From Phanerochaete sordida (lineage: Eukaryota; Basidiomycota; Agaricomycetes; Polyporales; Phanerochaetaceae): DNA of 64,000 nt. The translations under genes and the position numbers were made by a program. The stretch covers positions 1-64,000 of the forward strand of contig BPQB01000030.1 in the NCBI GenBank assembly GCA_019973155.2, read 5' to 3'. The notes under the pieces are model-generated. The model made no database searches and had not been told where the DNA came from. It was given only the letters and a program-made list of their open reading frames with translations. This document shows, in pieces, positions 41,195-53,656 of the stretch. How positions within the stretch are numbered: position 1 is the first letter of the stretch; each line of letters starts with the position of its first letter.

Positions 41195-43576
41195 CACGGC
41201 TCGACACGCGAATAGACACACATTCGAGCCCGAGTCTTGAGATTGAGGCCTGGTCCCGCGTGACGCCAGATGCCCCCGCTGCAATCGTGGGCGACACGGA
41301 GGATCGCCCGGGAGCGATCGCGGCGGCCCGCCCGCCCGTTTACCCGCGCGCAAGCAGATCGCTGCGGGGCCGCACGGCCAGGACTGCGCGGTCGTGTGCG
41401 CGGGTTGCGGGGCGCCGAGCCCCTGTCCCGTCCCGGGGTGCACAGGGTGGCGTGCTGTGCATGCGGGGCAAGGGCGGGGCCGGACCGTCGTTCAATTTTG
41501 AGGGCTAGGAGGGGCCCTTGAGGGAACCTGACATAGGCCTGTGTCGGCACAGCTAGGTTTTGGCGGCGAGGAGGGGCATCGGGTCGTTGTGCGGCTTGGT
41601 GTATCGGAATGGCGGGATGCCCGTTTATGGTATACAGGCGCGTGATGCGCCATGTAACCGTAGCTCCTTTTCTGTCGTCGACCTCGTAGTCCCGGCTGCT
41701 CGCATATATGCTCTCAAAACATAGAAGCTGGGGTAGGCCTGCCTTATAATCTGGATATTGTGTCTAGTATGCGGTCAGATGCTGCGAAGGTGGACTGTTT
41801 TCTCCCACAGGAAAAAATGCTGCTATCCACTTGGGACCGCCAGTCTTACGCGGGAGCAGGTGCATATGCGGTGTGTCCGAGGCACGTTTCTTCATTCAGT
41901 ATATAATCCATGATTCTGCAAGGTCTTTACTAATCTTTTGCCAGTTTGTACGTCGAACATGCGAATACTGACGCAGCGGCTCCTATTTTCCCGATATGCC
42001 ACCGCGCTCCTTGCACTGGGTGAGCTCATTTCGTGGTCCGTTGCGAGGCACAATTTCTCACATTTGCACCCCACGAAAGCCTATTCCCTCGCAAATGAAA
42101 CGATTATCGTGGCTGGACGATCGACATACAGAAGGGCGCAGGTGCAACGTCCCACTCATTGGCCTGTCGCGACTCCCTCTCGAAGACGGTGCCTTCGCAA
42201 GCGGGCCGTCGGCCGACATACTATCGTCTGTCAAAATGAAGGTGTGCTTCGCTGTCTTCTGCGCACATCCCTACGAGCTTCTGTGTCCGGCAGCCCAGAT
42301 CTGCGCGTTCCGGGCGGTCGGAACCTGCGCTTCTGTGTTACGACGTATAGCGATACGTGGGAAGCCCTTGCTTCTTGAGACGTGCCGTAAGGTGCGTGCT
42401 TCTCCGTCCACACCCACGGATTTTGCGGGTCTGCGCGGGGATGTTTCTGCCAGCGCCGATGGGCGTAGCGCAGTCTGGCTGAGCCCACGCTGCAGGTGGC
42501 GCCGGCATGCTCAGGCCCTAGGCTCAATGCATCAGGCACTTGTGCGCGGCTCGCGCTGGAAGGTGCCTCGGCGAGGAGAAAGTTTCTGCGGGCGAGACCT
42601 GAGTAACCCGCAGAACCGCACCTTCGCTTCTCGTGCGACGAGGTCTCTCGAGCCCTTGCCTATCCGAAGCGCGACAGTACGCACTGGCCCCAGCGGGGCT
42701 GCTATCGCGCGTTCTGTGCCGCACGGAGCCGCCGCGACGCCTGGTGCCCGCGGCGGGCCCCGCTGGTCTCGGGACCGCGCGCGCGTTGGTGCGCGATCGT
42801 CGCCGGGCCGCCGGGGAGGCCCGCCGGTGCCTAGCGCACCCGCCGTGGCGTCATGCCGCCGCGGCCGCTGCGCCCCGGATCTCGCGCAGCGCCGTCTGGC
42901 GGCGGCGTGCAGCACACGGGCTGCGTTTGCCTGGTGCGCCGTGCGACGTAGCGGTGCGCCTGGGCCGGGGCTGCGATGCCCGCCGCGGCGGCGCGTTTCA
43001 CGCCGTGTGGGGAAATCTGGGGCATCAGATGTGTCGCGGCGGGCAGCTGGGCTGCCTGGAGAGCTTGTTCGTGTCCGTGCGTGCTGCGCGTTTGTTGGCG
43101 GGCGCGAGCGCCCACGCAAATTGACTCGCGCTGTCAGGCTCAATCAGTTGCGGAGGGACCTCAGGCTGCGCTGGCACGCGGAATCGCCACCCGCGGTGCA
43201 GCGGCCGCGATGTCTCTGCTGCCGTCGAGCGTTGCCGTGGAGGAGTGTCATGCACACTGCTGATCGAGAGCGGCGGCGTGCCTGGCCGGGCCGCCAGGGC
43301 CCCTCACGAGGGCCCGGCTAATTGTTTCAAGCGCGCGGGGGGTACCCCACATTGAGTTGGTCTCTGATCGTGCGCCTGCGGGGAAACGGGGAAAGGGAGC
43401 ATGTGCTCGCAATGCAGCGACTGGCAGGGAAGGCCATCTCCCGCCATCACTCGTCCACTACATAAGGACCCGCGGTCAGATGGCCAAATGCCCGCGAGAT
43501 TGGCTTTTTGCCCGCACCCTCTCCCATCTCCTTCTCGCCGTCACCGGTCTGCACGTCGCCTGGGCACACAGCGAGC
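41195..43576. other. gene-poor, very GC-rich region
   Basis: Between 42540 and 43120 the DNA is extremely GC-rich with dense GCG/CGC. The 441-codon frame at 41996..43321 (+) and the opposing frame at 42532..43143 (-) are Arg/Ala/Pro/Gly-rich and look compositional. I recognise no domain and no signal peptide. A GGGCCC-rich near-palindrome lies near 43285-43318. No gene is called. Confidence 0.5.
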
Positions 43577-45564
43577 ATGGACACCGACAAGTTCGACTAC
43601 AGCGTGCAGAGGCGGAGCGTCTTCCAGAATATCCGAGTCTATTGTGCGTACGCCCCGCTCTCGCATGTCGTGCGCCCGCTGACCCTACTCGTGCTTCCAG
43701 GGCTTGCCTTCGTCGTCTACTGGGGCATCGTGCTCTTTGGTTACGATACGTACGTCACCGTGTTATATTCTCGATTCTGGACTAATGCTCTGCTGCAGAG
43801 GTATCGGCGGAGGTGTCGTCGCACAGCCCTATTTCGAGCAGCACTTCGGCTACGCGGGCAACGTCAAGAAGGCCAACGACATCTCGTCAAATGTCGTCTC
43901 CGTTCTGCAAGCGGGCGCGTTCTTCGGCGCACTCGGCAGCGCACCCATTAGCTCGTACATTGGACGGCGATGGACGCTCTTCATCTTCACCATAGTGTTC
44001 GCCATCGGTGCCGTACGTCTCTCAACTTCCGCTTCGCGATGGTCCTGGCTCACCATATACGCGTTCTAGATCCTTCAAACCGTCGCTGGCGGCTCCCGCG
44101 GCCTGGGCTACATTTACGGCGGCCGCGTCATTGCTGGTATTGGCATAGGTGCTATTTCTGCCGTCGCCCCCGCCTTCGTGTCCGAGTGCTCGCCCAAGGA
44201 GGTTCGCGGCCGCATCACGGGTCTGTTCCAGATCATGGTCGCCGTTGGTGTGATGTTGAGCTACTGGATCAACCGTGAGTCTTTTACGTTTCGCCGTCTC
44301 CACCCTCAATCACCCCTGCTCGCTTCCCTTCCCATCGCGAACCTTGTATTTTGAGCGGCGGCTGACAGACACTCTATCGCAGTTGGCATCTCGCTGCACG
44401 TGAAGAGCGGCCCGAACGTCTGGCGCATCCCGCTGGGCATGCAGCTCGTCCCCGCGGGCATCATGGCCTTCGGCCTGCTCACGGTCAAGGAGAGCCCGCG
44501 GTGGCTCGCGCAGAAGGGCCGCGACGAGCAGGCGCTTGTGAACCTCGCGTACCTCCGCCGACTGCCCGCGGACGCGCACGGCAAGCACCACGAGGCGGTC
44601 CTGCACGAGTACGCGGAGATTGAGGCCGCGATCAAGGAGGAGCGCGCCGCACGCCAAGGCTTGGGCCTCAAGGAGGCGATCCTTGGCAAGGGCAACTGGA
44701 TCCGATTCGTCATTGCGATCGTCATCTTCATGTTCCAGCAGTGGTGCGGGCAGAACAGCGTCAACTACTACGCTCCTCAGATCTTCCAGTCGGTGAGCAT
44801 TGCCCGTTCGCGAAGACCGTGCGAGTAACCTCTAACCTGGCTGCGATGCGCTAGATCGGCTACACAGGCACATCAAACTCACTCCTGGCGTCTGGAGTCT
44901 ACGGCATCGTGAAGCTTGTCGCGACGTCGATCTTCGTGTTCTTCCTCGTCGAGTCGCTCGGTCGCAAGCTTTCGCTCTTCATCTCCGCGATGGGCATGGG
45001 CGTCCTCTTCTTCATCGTCGGCGCGCTGCTCAAGGAGTTCCCGCCGCCGGCGTCGCCCCCAGACGGCTTCAAGCCCCCGCCTGCGAGCAAGGCGATGGCG
45101 GCGATGCTCTACATCTACGTGTGCTTCTACTCGATGGGCTGGGGCCCGCTCCCGTGGGTGTACGTCTCGGACATCTTCCCGACGCGCACGCGGCACATCG
45201 GGCTCGCGACGGCGAGCGCGTCGCAGTGGTTCTTCAACTTCATCGTCTCGAAGTGGACGCCGGACATGAAGACCGCGCTCGGCTACAAGATCTTCATCAT
45301 GTTCGCGACGATCAACATCGGCGGAATGGCCGTCTTCAGCCTGTGCGTCGCCCCGCTGCGCCGTGGTGTGTCGTGTGTGCTGACGGCGCCTTTTCTAGGC
45401 TCATCCCCGAGACCAAGGGCCGCTCGCTCGAGGAGATGGACGTTATCTTTGGAGCCGTGCAGGCCGAGAAGCGGCGCGCAGACATTGAGAACGAGGAGCG
45501 CCAGTTCGCACAGGCGCACCCGCACGACGAGAACTCTGTGCGGAGCGAGATGGAGAAGGTCTAA
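43577..45564 (+). CDS. MFS sugar/quinate-type transporter
   Basis: Seven exons (43577..43643, 43701..43749, 43799..44012, 44070..44274, 44383..44792, 44855..45342, 45399..45564) encode 532 residues, the usual length for the sugar porter family (12 spans). Family signatures are all present: LFGYDTGIGGGVV after span 1, GRVIAGIGIGAISAVAPAF, ESPRWLAQKGR before the central loop, FQQWCGQNSVNYYAPQIF in span 7, and PETKGRSLEEMD after span 12. The overall match is nearest the fungal quinate permease/hexose transporter type. It imports a sugar or quinate by proton symport at the plasma membrane (family knowledge). The long loop between spans 8 and 9 contains FPPPASPPDGFKPPPASKA. The first intron is supported by the restored VYWLAFVVYWG. 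Confidence 0.9.
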
Positions 45565-45947
45565 GACCGCCCGTGCTCCGTGTCTGCCGTTTGTCTGTCC
45601 AGCTTCTGTCCTCGCATCACGTACTGTACTGCATAATACCTCTGGATCTTCTCGCACTTATCCGCTGATGCTGCTCACGATAGTTTGTACTCATGGCCGC
45701 TGTTGTATATTAGCTTGCAATTTCCTTGGATTTCTTCCTGCTTCTGCGCGCGGGATGTACTGCCCCACGACACTCTGAGATGCCACTCGGCCTTCTGGCG
45801 CAGCCGCGTATTTGTTTGGAATTGTTAGGATCCCAAGGGTCCGCCTTCCCCTTTAGGAGGTCAATAACGTTCCAAACTGGTCACCTTTGTTCTCCGCTTG
45901 CCCTCGAACCTCCACCTCGCAGAACCTTCGCCGTGCCTCCTTGCACC
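45565..45947. other. intergenic region with F-box promoter block
   Basis: 3' flank of the transporter, then the upstream block of F-box gene 1 from about 45780 (ACTCGGCC, then the TGTTAGGATCC element). Confidence 0.6.
45811..45860 (+). promoter_or_regulatory. TGTTAGGATCC element, copy d
   Basis: TTTGTTTGGAATTGTTAGGA, then TCCCAAGGGTCCGCCTTCC. It lies about 110 bases before the F-box 1 start and is at the same distance in copies e and f. Confidence 0.6.
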
Positions 45948-48175
45948 ATGTCGAATTCACCCAACGCCCCCACGCTCTCGTCGGGTAGCGAGATTCCTAC
46001 GGAGCTCCTCGTTCGCATCCTGGAGAACCTTTCTCTCGCCGACCTGGTCCGGCTCCAGCTGGTACGAGTGGCGCATATCGAATAGTCGAACTTTTACCTG
46101 ATGTTAATCTGTAGGTTTCCCGCGATTGGAAGACCATCATACAGACGGTCCCATCCTTGCAGTACAGGATCGAGCTCGGGCTCGCGGGGCTCGCGGACAA
46201 TCCGTGGAACGCTCTAGACACCGCCACGAAACGCAGGAAGCTGGCGCTGTACCACAAGGCCTGGTACTCCGGCGACAAATCTATCTTTTCTGCGCACCGT
46301 TCAAACGTGAAATTGCTCGGTCGCAGCAAGCTCGACGGACACAGTCCACACTTTCATATTTGTCCCGAGTTCGCCGGAGTGTTTCAAGTCCGTCCCCCAA
46401 CTGGCGAAGATCCCCTCTGTGTCACCTACGAGCAGTTTTATTCGCCGTACTTTGGCACCAAACGATGGAGCGTCAAAACCGCCATTGACCCTCGGACTTC
46501 CTGCGCAAAGGCGTATGACTTGTCGCAGGACCTGGTTGTCTACGCTGTCCGAACCACAGCGGATTTCAAGTACGTATGATGCCTATCGCTTCAGCGCGCG
46601 GTTCTAACCTCAACTCAGCTCTGTACAGCTGCGCTGTCTGAGCCTGTGTACCGGGGAAACGCACCCGTTATCGGGATTCGAGCCTGAGGACACGCCGTCC
46701 GAGGGCACAGGGATCCATGGCCGTCTTCTCGTCCATGGACCATATGTCGCACTCCTCACCGAGGTACCGTCGGACGCAGCGGCAGCCTATCGTCCCTGGG
46801 TCCTTATTTGGCAATGGCAAATTGGTCGTCTCATTATGGTGCGCAGATTCTTTTCTTCTTGCTTTGTTGTATCCGTCCTGATTGCTTAGAACAGAGCGAC
46901 TACTTGAATTACTCCAGTGATATCTCGTTCTTGGGAAGCAAGTACATCGTCTTCTCTCGCATGATTCGATCTGGTCGGTCAAAGCCATTTGCTCCTGCAC
47001 TCGCGGTGATAGACCTTGAAGGCACGCCTTGCCTACTATTGTTGCGGATGTCTTGCGCTGATATATAATTCATTTACAGTTGCAGAGAAGATCGCTGTTG
47101 GTGGATTTGATGACTCGTATCCCCACGACCAGAGTTGGACGTTCCTGCTTCCTCAGCTGGGCAAGCATCGATGCAAAGGAGTGGCCATGAAGATCAAGTC
47201 AGGACCCCCTCCGGAATGGGCCCCACCACGTCCACCTTCTGCGACATCGAACATCGATATGTGTATTGCGATGCAACAGCCTGCATTCTTCCAGACTCCA
47301 AACGACCGCGTCATGGTAATTGTTCTGCGCGCTTTGGACGCGAACAGCGAACGGCCGGTATACATACGCTTCATCACTTCGGCGTCGAAGCTCCTGAAGC
47401 TCGTTCGCGACGATCAGCTTCCCGGCGGTTCGCGTACATACCCGTGGTCAACGTGGGGCCCGCAGTCAGTGCGTGCAGAGCCGGGAGGCTACGAGGATTT
47501 CCACCCTCATCACAACGCCCCTTGGGGCACGCGCTTCATTGACTTCGTGGTCTGCCACCATGACTCCCCCGACGAAGGAGCTCACGCCATCGAGTCCGAC
47601 AAGGTCACCTCGCCGGCGCAAGTCTGGGATAGCGCGGGATCTCACGGGATCGGCATCCTCGTCTACGACTTCAATCAGGCGGCGATTCGGAAGACCATCT
47701 GGGACGCCCTGGGGGTCACTCTGGAAATACTAGTCGCGAGCACAGAAACGACTAGGCTGATCGGCGCCACGCCCGCTGAGCCGTTTTACTTGTCGGACGG
47801 ATACCACTACAACGTGCTGTCCTCGTGTTTACCTCCTGAATACGCGAAGTACTTTGACGACCCAGACGGAGTACGGACGTGGCTACCGTACCGGAAGAGA
47901 GAAACCAACAGTTGGGTCAAATGTCCCTACACCACTCGCTGCGGGCCGACGCCGGATATCGCATCCAGCGATGGTTCTGTACTCGTCCTGCAACGTCCCT
48001 TCAATGACTGCATGCTTGTCGAGGATACGTTGATCATCAGAACGGTGCGCTATATGTTCGCGCCTGTGGAACATAATCGTCTTGACTGCTATCACAGATA
48101 GGGGGGGACGGCGTGCTGGAAACGTTCGCCGTTGCTCTCAATTCCCAAGACGTTACCGAAGATCACAACGGCTGA
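45948..48175 (+). CDS. F-box protein 1 of three tandem paralogs
   Basis: Six exons: 45948..46061, 46115..46569, 46619..46838, 46895..47021, 47080..48044, 48098..48175; 652 residues. The F-box is at residues 16-48 (IPTELLVRILENLSLADL, then VRLQL, VSRDWKTII) and is split by intron 1 in all three copies. It should bind Skp1 in an SCF ubiquitin ligase. The rest (LGLAGLADNPWNALDTATKR, GRLLVHGPYVALL, RPWVLIWQWQIGRLI, WGPQSVRAEPGGYEDF, DPDGVRTWLPYRKRE) is a lineage-specific substrate region with no domain I can name. Intron 4 appears to start with GC (GAAG|GCACGC) where paralog 3 has GAAG|GTACGG. The last exon is recognised from the aligned tails LETFAVALNSQDV here and LQTMAIALDSQGV in copy 2. Confidence 0.85.
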
Positions 48176-48696
48176 TATATTGCGATCAGCTGAGCTATGT
48201 ACATCCAATTTGCGTTCCAAATTGATCTACTTTCCGCATCCACTTCAGGCTGCACAATCTACACCCTGGACACATATCGAATCCGGTTCCAGCAAGACAT
48301 GATGGTAACCATTTCCCGTTCAGAGCTTGCGCGTATTATAGCTCGCCTTTCGTGAGGTCTCCTCTCTGTACGCAGTCGCATTTTTCGTGCCGCACGAAGC
48401 AGATGTCCGATCAAAGCAATGTATGACCTACCAAGCTGCTTGTGGTTACCTACATACAATTTGTCTTTTCTTCTGTCGCTCAATCTCACATATTGCTCTG
48501 CGCTTCTCCCTTGACAGGCCGAAATACTACTCGGCCTGCTGACGCCGACGCGAACGCATTTTTGTTTGGACCTGTTAGGATCCCAGGGACCCGCCTTCCT
48601 CTTTCAGAGGTCAATAGCTTCCAGTTTGGTCGCCTTTGTTCTCCGCTTACCCTCGACCTTCCACCTCATTGCTCCTCCACTGCGCCTGATTGCACC
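48176..48696. other. intergenic region with F-box promoter block
   Basis: No gene is seen. The upstream block of F-box gene 2 starts near 48530 (TACTCGGCC). Confidence 0.6.
48561..48610 (+). promoter_or_regulatory. TGTTAGGATCC element, copy e
   Basis: TTTGTTTGGACCTGTTAGGA, then TCCCAGGGACCCGCCTTCC, followed by AGAGGTCAATAGC as in copy d (GGAGGTCAATAAC). Confidence 0.6.
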
Positions 48697-50911
48697 ATGT
48701 CGACCTTGCCAGACGCATCTGCGCTCTCATCTGGTAGTGAAATCCCGACTGAGCTCCTTATTCGCATTTTGGAGAACCTTCCTCTCGCCGACCTAGTCCG
48801 GCTTCAGCTGGTACGAGTGGCGCAAGTCAAATATCAGAATCCCTATTTGACTGCCCTTGCTCAGGTTTCTCGTGATTGGAAGACCCTCATACAAACAGTA
48901 CCGGCGTTGCAATACAAGATTGAACTCGGGCTGGCCGGGCTCGCGGATAATCCGTGGAACGCTTTAGACACCGCGACGAAGCGCAGGAAGCTTGCGACGT
49001 ACCGTAGGGCCTGGTACTCTAATTCCAAGCCCATATTTCCTCCCCAGACCTTAAACGTGAAACGACTTGGTCGTACCAACATCGGAGGACGTCCAAACTT
49101 TGTTCTGCGCCCCGATTTCGCTGGTGTGTTCCGAGTTCGAGACCCAGATCCAGAGCATGGAAACGAAGAATCTCTGTCCTATGAGCAATTTTCCTCGCAA
49201 TATCTCGATATCGAAAGGAAGAGCATCCGTGTTGGTCCTCATCCTGGCGACGGGAGGGCGTTTGACATGACGCAGGACCTCGTGGTTAGTGCCTTCCAAA
49301 AAACGACGGACGACTTGTACGAAATATATGTTATTCAATTTGGACGTGTCGTACTGACCACAATCCAGTGCCATACATCTATGCTGCTCGATGCTATCCA
49401 CCGGCATGGCGCACCCGCTATCGGGTTTCGGAAACACGCCACCAACGCCAAGCACAGAGATCGAAGGCCATTTCATTATCAATGGACCGTATGTGGCTCT
49501 CCTGGTACAAGCGCGGACAAACACGCAAACGGCGAAGCGTTCTATGGTAATTGTATGGCAATGGAAGGCTGGTCGTCGCATTTTGGTACGCCCCTTTTTT
49601 TTTCGGGGCTCTGGCGTTTCGAGAAACATAACCTGACCTGCATACATAGGTCGATCTCGTACCATACACCGGCGGTATCTCGTTTTTGGACAGCAAATAT
49701 ATCGTCCTTGCTCGGACAATTTCATCGGTCACGTCGCTTCTGTCCATTCCTGCGCTCACGGTGTTCGACCTTGAATGTATGTACTGGCCGAGATATCGAC
49801 CTGGCTCTTGCGCCGCGGCTAATTTATTACTTGCAGTGGTGGAAAATAATGCGCACTCATATCAGCCCGAAAGAAGCTGGACGTTCCTGTTACCGCAATG
49901 CAACGAGCATGAATGCAACGAAATTGTCCTCAATGTCAGGTCTGGTCCTAGCCCGGGATGGACCCCACGGACGTCCTCAGCGCCATTGGATAACAACACG
50001 AATTCCGAGCTGCAGCAGCCTATATTTTTTGCCACACCGGAAGACCGCGTCATGCTATTTACGTTGTGCATTTCGGAAGCAGACAGCGCACACAAGGCCT
50101 ACGTGCGGTTCGTCACTCTAGCTTCGAAGCTCTTGAAACTCGTGCGAGACGACGAACTGCCAGCCCCACGTATATATCCATGGAATATCTGGGGCCCACA
50201 AGCAGTGCGCGCGGAACCGGTGGGCTACCATGACGTGCGCCCGTTAAAGAGCGCTCCTTGGGGCATGCGCTTCGCAGATTCCGTAGTCTGCCACCACGAT
50301 TCACCCAACCACGAAGCACACGCCGTCGAATCCGACCTCGTTACCTCGCCAACGCAAGTCTGGCGCAGCGCGCTTTCGCACGGAATGGGCGTTCTCGTCT
50401 ACGATTACAACCAGGCTTCGATTCGCAAGTCTCTCTGGGACGCTCGCGGAGTCACTCCGGAGGAGCTACGCGATGCCTCCAGGACGAGCGCGCTCCTTGG
50501 CGTCGCGCCTGCCAAGCCTTTGCTCTTGTCGGACGGATATCAGTACCACGTGCTACCTTCACGTCTGCCTCCCGACTACGCCAGGTACTTCAATGACCCG
50601 GACGACGTGCGTACGTGGCTGCCCTACAGGAAGAGGGAGACCAATATCTGGATCAAGTGCCCTCACACCACTCGCCGTGGGCCGGTGCAGGAACCGGCGC
50701 CCAGTGGCAATCTTGCTCTACCCCTGCACCGTCCCTTGATCAATTGCATGCTCATCGAGGACACAATAATAATCGAGAGGGTCAGTTACATACACATGTC
50801 CCTGCAGCATAATCATGCTGACTGCTGTTATAGCGAGTAGGGCACGATAGTCTGCAAACCATGGCCATCGCCCTTGACTCTCAAGGTGTCGCCGAGGAGC
50901 ACGACGACTGA
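48697..50911 (+). CDS. F-box protein 2 of three tandem paralogs
   Basis: Six exons: 48697..48810, 48865..49316, 49369..49585, 49650..49776, 49837..50780, 50834..50911; 643 residues. The F-box (IPTELLIRILENLPLADL) is at residues 16-48. Every intron falls at the same place as in copies 1 and 3, and exons 1 and 4 have identical lengths (114 and 127 bases) in all three. The first intron is in frame, so an unspliced reading would insert 18 codons into the F-box. The long exon 5 carries WTFLLPQCNE, WGPQAVRAEPVGYHD, HDSPNHEAHAVESDLVTSPT and PDDVRTWLPYRKRETN. The final exon RVGHDSLQTMAIALDSQGV ends EEHDD. It is a predicted SCF substrate adaptor; the target is unknown. Confidence 0.87.
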
Positions 50912-51429
50912 GGTTGTGAGTGATGCGAATTTAGGTAAATGTAGATCGCAATTCATCTCGAGCCTTTCTCTGCACCTAGCTGTACTATATACACACCAAA
51001 AACATAAACAGGGAGTTCAACTGAATATTGCGAAGACTCGTTGATTCGATCTCCCGTGCGTTGCAGCCTTGATATCTGTGCCCCGTGGCAATACAGCCAC
51101 TGCACTAGAGCTATGCATGACTCACCGAGTTTTTCGCGGTTGACTACGCTCGCACTTGTTCTCTGCCATGATCGCGCGATTTCAGATCTTCAGATGTCGC
51201 CCCGTATGTAAGTTCCCTTCTTCCACAGGTGGCACGTCCATCGCTGGCGATACAAACGCCACTCGGCCTATCGCCGGCGAATCCACGATGAACTCTTGTT
51301 TTGATTTGTTAGGATTGCAAGCTCCCGCCTTCCATATTCAGCGATCAATGATTTTAGGTTGGGATGCCGTTGTTCTCGAGTTGCTTTCAGACTATCACCC
51401 CCCATAGCTTTGCCACTCCTGCTCGCAAT
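50912..51429. other. intergenic region with F-box promoter block
   Basis: No gene is seen. The upstream block of F-box gene 3 (CACTCGGCC, then TTGTTAGGATT) begins near 51258. Confidence 0.6.
51295..51345 (+). promoter_or_regulatory. TGTTAGGATCC element, copy f (diverged)
   Basis: CTTGTTTTGATTTGTTAGGA, then TTGCAAGCTCCCGCCTTCC, in the same position relative to the start codon as copies d and e. Confidence 0.5.
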
Positions 51430-53572
51430 ATGTCGACCTCCATAGACCTATCCTCGCTTTCGTCTAACGGAGAACTCCCTACTGAACTCCTTGTCGACGT
51501 TCTTGAGCACCTTTCCCTCGCCAAACTGGTCCAGCTCCAGCTGGTATGTGTGGCGCGTGTGGTCCAGAAAATTTCTTACTCAATTCTTTTTGCTCCAGGT
51601 GTGCCGCAACTGGAAAACTATCATACAGGCTGTCCCATCCCTGCAGTATCAAATTGAGCTCGGGCTGGCTGGACTCGAAAACAATCCCTCGAATACTCTG
51701 GACACGGCTACGAAGCGCAAGATGCTCGCCAAGTATCACGAGGCGTGGTTCTCCTGCGATAGGCCCATATTTGACCCACGAAAGAACATGCATCACCTCG
51801 TGCTGTCTGATCGTCGAGTCACGCGCGGCAAGGTTATGCCAGCGTCCAGCTGGGGCGGCATCTTCGAGATGTATTTCGCGAGCTCCGAATATTCTCTTGT
51901 GGTGCGGCTCGATGACCTCCGCTCGCAATACCTTGGTACCCAGAAGAGCAGCGTGATACTCGGCTCCTGGGAGCCCGAAGAGAAGTCGCACGCTGCAGTC
52001 GATGCCACCCAGGACCTGGTGATCTTACTCCGAGAGGCAAGCAATGACAGGTGCGGTAGCTTACGCGGCAGTGGTCTTCGGCATAACTCTTACCGTGCTC
52101 CAGTGGTTTATATCTTCACTGCGTCAAGCTGTCCACCGGAGAGACTCATCCTCTATCCGGTTTTCGAGAAATGTCGCACCTCCTGCCGCCTGTAATACAC
52201 GAGGATATGATCATCAATGGACCATATGTGGCCCTTTACCGGAAATCTACGCACGTAGGGGCGCTAGATATATATCCTTACGTCTTAGTGTGGAACTGGA
52301 AGACTGGTCGCCAAATCTTGGTACGTGGCTTCCTCGGTTTGTTGTACTTCTCTTTACTAACCAATGAGTCTGAGAGCAGCACGACGGCACCGCACGTATT
52401 TTTGACATCACCTTCCTCAGCAATAAGCACATTGCTCTCGCACGGACAATGCAATCTGCGACGTCCACATTCTCTGTACCGGCGTTCTCAATAATTGACC
52501 TCGAAGGTACGGCTTTCCTCATGTTGACACGCCACGTTTGCACTCATAACCTCCTCACTAGAGCGTGAGCGAGCCCTCACTAGCAGCGTTGTAAGCATGC
52601 GCTACAGCCACGCGCAGTGGACATTTTTGCTCCCCGAGATCAACGAACGTGCATCAGCACCTCTGTCCCTCATGTTCAAAGCGGCACCGACGACGCAGTG
52701 GGTGCCATGCCCTTCCGCAGAGCAGCCTGCGTATTTTACGAAGCAGGAGGAGCGCGCGATGGTGATCGGTGTATACTTCAACGACAAGGCCAGCGGCAAG
52801 GAAGTGGGCATACGCTTTGTCACGCTAGCATCGAGGATTCTGAAGCTCATCAACAACGACGAGTTACCCTGTACGCGCACATATCCCTGGTTTATGTGGG
52901 GCCCAGCAGCAACACGCGCAGAGCCACTCGGATATCATGACTCACAGCCAAGCGCGAGTCAACCATGGGGCCTGCGCTTCTCCGAGCTCGTCGTATGCCA
53001 CCACCAACCGCGCCGCTCGCAGGCTCGTTTCGTCCTCTCTGACAGAGTCACGTCACCGACGGAGATCTGGGACAGCAGACGTTCGCACGGGATCGGTGTT
53101 GCCATCTACGACTTCAACCAGGTTGCGATCAGGAAGGCAGTGTGGGACAGCACCGGGCGCAGCGTGAGCGACCACCTCTCGGACACGACCACGCCCGCGG
53201 CGCCTTGGGAAGGCCTGGACGGGTACTCCTATCATGTGCATCCCTCATGCCTGCCTCCGCAGTACGCAAGATATTTCGACGACCCTGATGGTGTTCGCAC
53301 GGAGCTGCCCTACCGCAAGAGAACGACGGACCTCCGTATCAAGTGCCCTCTCAGCGGTGCAGGAAAGCGCGGCCTCTCTCGAGAGCAGAACTTGAAAAGT
53401 TGCGCGCTCTTCGAAGATCATATCGTAGTCGACATGGTACGCTGTAGAGTTATGCGTGACAAGTACCCTTAGGCTAACATGTATTATCTGATAGCAGAGG
53501 GATGGCAATCCAGCTCGGTTCGCTCCCATTGCCATCGCGCTGAATAATCACTACGAGGACGTCGAGGCATAG
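51430..53572 (+). CDS. F-box protein 3 of three tandem paralogs
   Basis: Six exons: 51430..51543, 51599..52050, 52104..52320, 52380..52506, 52562..53436, 53498..53572; 619 residues. The F-box (LPTELLVDVLEHLSLAKL, then VQLQL, VCRNWKTII) is at residues 16-48. It is the most diverged copy but keeps LGLAGLENNPSNTLDTATKR, CVKLSTGETHPLSGF, IINGPYVAL, WTFLLPEINE, WGPAATRAEPLGYHD and DDPDGVRTELPYRKR. The last exon (RDGNPARFAPIAIALNNHYE) aligns with the last exons of copies 1 and 2. Without that splice the frame would stop at 53472. It is a predicted SCF substrate adaptor. Confidence 0.86.
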
Positions 53573-53656
53573 TACTCATATTGTATACACTCGTATCTGA
53601 TCCTCCAAAGATCGCAATGCACTCCTACAGTATACACTTCCAGAGGTAATCAGACA

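Noticed and set aside
41996..43321. 441-codon open frame (+) as a gene
   Set aside because: The composition is driven by extreme GC content, long frames exist on the opposite strand too, and no motif is recognisable.
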